Positions 13,767 through 15,548 of a stretch of DNA of 15,548 nt are shown piece after piece. Positions within the stretch are counted from its first letter, which is position 1. The number at the start of each line of letters is the position of its first letter. Under the pieces are notes generated by a model. It made no database searches, was not told where the DNA came from, and saw only the letters and a list, made by a program, of their open reading frames with translations. Origin of the DNA: Bdellovibrionales bacterium (GTDB lineage: Bacteria > Bdellovibrionota > Bdellovibrionia > Bdellovibrionales > Bdellovibrionaceae); contig DAHVKR010000003.1 of assembly GCA_027320785.1 (NCBI GenBank), forward strand, positions 1 to 15,548, read 5' to 3'. A program made the position numbers and the translations under genes.

Positions 13767-15059
13767 ATGGATTCGGCTAAGATTCCCTCTCGATATCAAG
13801 ATGATTTATCAGATCTCCAAGCTGATTACGCGCGCAAAAAAAAGAAAATCCAAGAGCAAAATGAAGCCGATCTTGATGAAATGAAGTCTCGTCATCAAGC
13901 TCAAAAACAAGCGCTCAGCGAACAAAACGAAGCCGTTATCAATCATATTCAAGAGCGCCAGCATGAGACTTCCGAGAAGTATGCCGCACAAAGAGCTGAA
14001 TCGGCTCAAAAAGGAAAAGAAAAACTCGGCGAAATTCAAAATGCCTACAACCTTAAAATTCACGAAGCTCAAAAAAAGAGAGCTGAGTCTGTTCAAAAAA
14101 TTGAAGAAGATAAACACAAAAAACTTCAGGAACTTGAGGACTATAACCAAGCTAAAGTCAGCGAATCACGAGAGCAGGGAAAACGCGAGCTCGAAGCTCT
14201 GAAAACCCATTTTAAGCGAGAAACCCGATCTGAAAATGAAAAGGCCTCTGGCCGGCTTCAAATGACTCGAGAACAAAACGATCACCAACTTGAATCTGAA
14301 AAAATGCGAGGAGAAAAATCTCAAGAAAAAGTTCGCGAGACCTATTCTCAGCAAATCAAAAAACTTCATCAAGATGGGGATGCTCAAGCTGAATTGGAGA
14401 AAAATCTAGCTAATCAAAAACTCAACAAAGTTGATCACGAATTTAAAAAATCTTACGATCGATCTTTTAAAACATGGACGAATCGCGAAAAGTACATGCA
14501 GGATGCTTATGCTCAAAAGCTGGAGCATCAGAAAGAAAATCAACAAGAGATCCTGCAAACTCAAAAGAATCATTTTAATAAGATTTATCAAAAACGAGAG
14601 AATGATCAGAAAACAGCCCTCAATATCCAAGACGAAAAATTAACCAAGCAGATGCTGAATGAACAACGTAAGTTCGTCCGAGAAGCTGGAAAGTACGCCA
14701 ACAAAGAAGACGATCCTTTCTACAAAATTGATGATCGTGGCTCTAGCCTCAAGGAAACTTCAGGCGCCTATATTATAAAAGCCTACGTTCCCGAACACGA
14801 AAAAGATAATGTGCACGTTATTGTAGATCGCTCAAAGGCCGTGATCAGCGGTCAACGAGCCTTTAATGATAAAAGAGAAGAAGAGAATAAAAAAATTGAT
14901 ACTCATAACTATCAAAGTTTCCGCGAAGAATTTAAATTTGACGTGCCCGTTGCCACGGAAGCCATGGTTCGCAAGCGCGAGGGAGACTATGTTCTTTTCG
15001 AAATCCCCAAAATGTCTGCTGTCGACAGTAGCACCCTCAGGCTCTCCAAAAAGATTTAA
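13767..15059 (+). CDS. Long coiled-coil protein with C-terminal alpha-crystallin (Hsp20-like) domain
   Basis: The protein has 430 residues. Residues ~5-310 are highly charged, rich in Lys, Glu, Gln and Ala with almost no proline, and read as one long coiled coil. Residues ~333-416 resemble the alpha-crystallin domain of small heat-shock proteins: AYIIKAYVPEHEKDNVHVIVD, then SKAVISGQRAF, NYQSFREEFKFDVP, and EGDYVLFEIPKM (near 405-416). Small heat-shock proteins are usually 140-200 residues with a short N-terminus, so a 300-residue coiled coil is unusual. There is no signal peptide or membrane segment, so it is probably cytoplasmic. It could be a filament or scaffold whose ends hold a chaperone-like dimer module; that is inference. 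The ribosome site is weak (GGA six bases before ATG). It closely follows the small exported protein gene. Confidence 0.8.
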   Translation: MDSAKIPSRYQDDLSDLQADYARKKKKIQEQNEADLDEMKSRHQAQKQALSEQNEAVINHIQERQHETSEKYAAQRAESAQKGKEKLGEIQNAYNLKIHEAQKKRAESVQKIEEDKHKKLQELEDYNQAKVSESREQGKRELEALKTHFKRETRSENEKASGRLQMTREQNDHQLESEKMRGEKSQEKVRETYSQQIKKLHQDGDAQAELEKNLANQKLNKVDHEFKKSYDRSFKTWTNREKYMQDAYAQKLEHQKENQQEILQTQKNHFNKIYQKRENDQKTALNIQDEKLTKQMLNEQRKFVREAGKYANKEDDPFYKIDDRGSSLKETSGAYIIKAYVPEHEKDNVHVIVDRSKAVISGQRAFNDKREEENKKIDTHNYQSFREEFKFDVPVATEAMVRKREGDYVLFEIPKMSAVDSSTLRLSKKI

Positions 15060-15134
15060 ACCCCTTCTCAGCTTCACTTCGCTTCCAATTTGGGGCCCTC
15101 CCCTGTAGTTTCTTCTGTTCAAAATCCTGACAGT

Positions 15135-15164
15135 GTGAAGATCTCCTCTTTCGCGATATGTAAT
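15135..15164 (+). promoter_or_regulatory. Weak candidate promoter for the last gene
   Basis: TGTAAT (15159-15164) matches the -10 box in five of six bases. The -35 candidate GTGAAG (15135-15140), 18 bases upstream, is poor. The rest of 15060-15134 holds a GGGG/CCCC four-pair stem near 15094-15105 but no convincing terminator. Confidence 0.25.
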
Positions 15165-15183
15165 AGACAGTTTGAAAGGGGGA

Positions 15184-15197
15184 AGTGTGAAAACACT
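15184..15197 (+). promoter_or_regulatory. GAAA-loop hairpin over the GTG start codon
   Basis: AGTGT (15184-15188), loop GAAA, ACACT (15193-15197) form a perfect stem with a GNRA-type loop. It contains the GTG start and lies directly after the AGGGGGA ribosome site, so it may limit translation. It is short and could be chance. Confidence 0.35.
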
Positions 15198-15548
15198 CAT
15201 TATCACTCTCATGTTTATTATGGCTGCGATGTTACCGCGGACCGTGAAGGCGGATACACTGGATGTTCAGCAATGTCTGAACAAGATCCAATCCCAAGGC
15301 CCTTTTCCCACCTCTGTAAATCTCGTCGGCCACACTCGCATGCAAACACCCTGCAAGTTCTCGATGAAAATTGAAAAGGATCATCTTTCCGTATCGGCAG
15401 AGGGAAGCCCTCTTCAAGTGGCATTTGATCTCAGTCCCAAACAGGATCCTAGCCAATCTATAGAAATTGAATCTTGCCGAGTGGATAAAGAAAAGCTCCA
15501 CCTCGTATTTGAAGTTGTTCCGAATAGTGAGTTTAGTAAGACTTCTCA
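15187..15548 (+). CDS. Exported protein of unknown function, truncated at the window edge
   Basis: An open frame from GTG 15187 runs to the end of the window (120 codons) without a stop. It starts MKTLIITLMFIMAAMLP and has a likely signal-peptidase I site after VKA (residue 22), so the protein is exported. The visible mature part contains three cysteines (VQQCLN, TPCKF, ESCRV) and beta-like segments such as LSVSAEGSPLQVAF. I do not recognise a family. AGGGGGA a few bases upstream supports the GTG; an in-frame ATG at 15211 would cut the signal peptide short. A five-pair hairpin with a GAAA loop covers the start codon. Confidence 0.75.
   Translation, partial: MKTLIITLMFIMAAMLPRTVKADTLDVQQCLNKIQSQGPFPTSVNLVGHTRMQTPCKFSMKIEKDHLSVSAEGSPLQVAFDLSPKQDPSQSIEIESCRVDKEKLHLVFEVVPNSEFSKTS

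Noticed and set aside
13809..14150. A 113-codon minus-strand open frame inside the coiled-coil gene
   Set aside because: Its Leu/Phe/Ile-rich translation is the mirror of Lys/Glu/Gln codons on the plus strand; no ribosome site.
13767..14700. Direct DNA repeats or a CRISPR-like array in the A-rich coiled-coil region
   Set aside because: The repeats are compositional (Lys/Glu/Gln codons) with no fixed unit length or spacers.
15094..15105. GGGG-CCCT-CCCC as a terminator after the coiled-coil gene
   Set aside because: The stem is only four pairs and no T-run follows.
15232..15501. Minus-strand open frames at the right edge
   Set aside because: The plus strand here carries a signal peptide with a ribosome site and stays open to the edge, which is the better explanation.

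Overview
This is a dense, protein-coding stretch of a Gram-negative chromosome with no RNA genes, insertion sequences or CRISPR arrays that I can see. Lnt (apolipoprotein N-acyltransferase), two lipobox lipoproteins and a periplasmic lytic transglycosylase show that the cell has an outer membrane. Moderate GC, many secreted proteins of no known family, the S8 protease and the long coiled-coil protein fit a Bdellovibrionota-like (predatory deltaproteobacterial) lineage. That placement is an inference from gene content, not a database result.

Bases 1-5189 form a plus-strand block of envelope and protein-quality-control genes: a 5'-truncated AAA+ unfoldase whose body is ClpA but whose first ~35 residues are HslU, the membrane metalloprotease HtpX, an Slt-type lytic transglycosylase that overlaps htpX by ATGA, and a membrane-anchored S8 (subtilisin-like) protease. 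A minus-strand zinc-ribbon membrane protein (5178-5816) overlaps the protease tail and diverges from lnt with only 14 bases between them. lnt (5831-7432) overlaps mutS2 (7425-9752) by 8 bases.

From 9753 onward the genes are accessory and mostly unrecognised: a lipoprotein of unknown function; a minus-strand protein built from two copies of one domain; a 106-residue protein with a TTG start; a lipoprotein with PA14-like and fibronectin-III-like domains; a small exported two-cysteine protein; a 430-residue protein that joins a ~300-residue coiled coil to a C-terminal alpha-crystallin (small heat-shock) domain; and the start of another exported protein that runs off the right edge.

The intergenic regions of this second half are rich in palindromes. 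There is a perfect 9-3-9 inverted repeat at 11557-11577, CTTGAA/TTCAAG palindromes on both sides of the 106-residue gene, and two mutually exclusive hairpins at 12064-12096. The points most worth a second look are the HslU/ClpA chimera at the left edge, the coiled-coil/sHSP fusion, the tandem-domain protein with its operator-like palindrome, and the switch-like hairpin pair.
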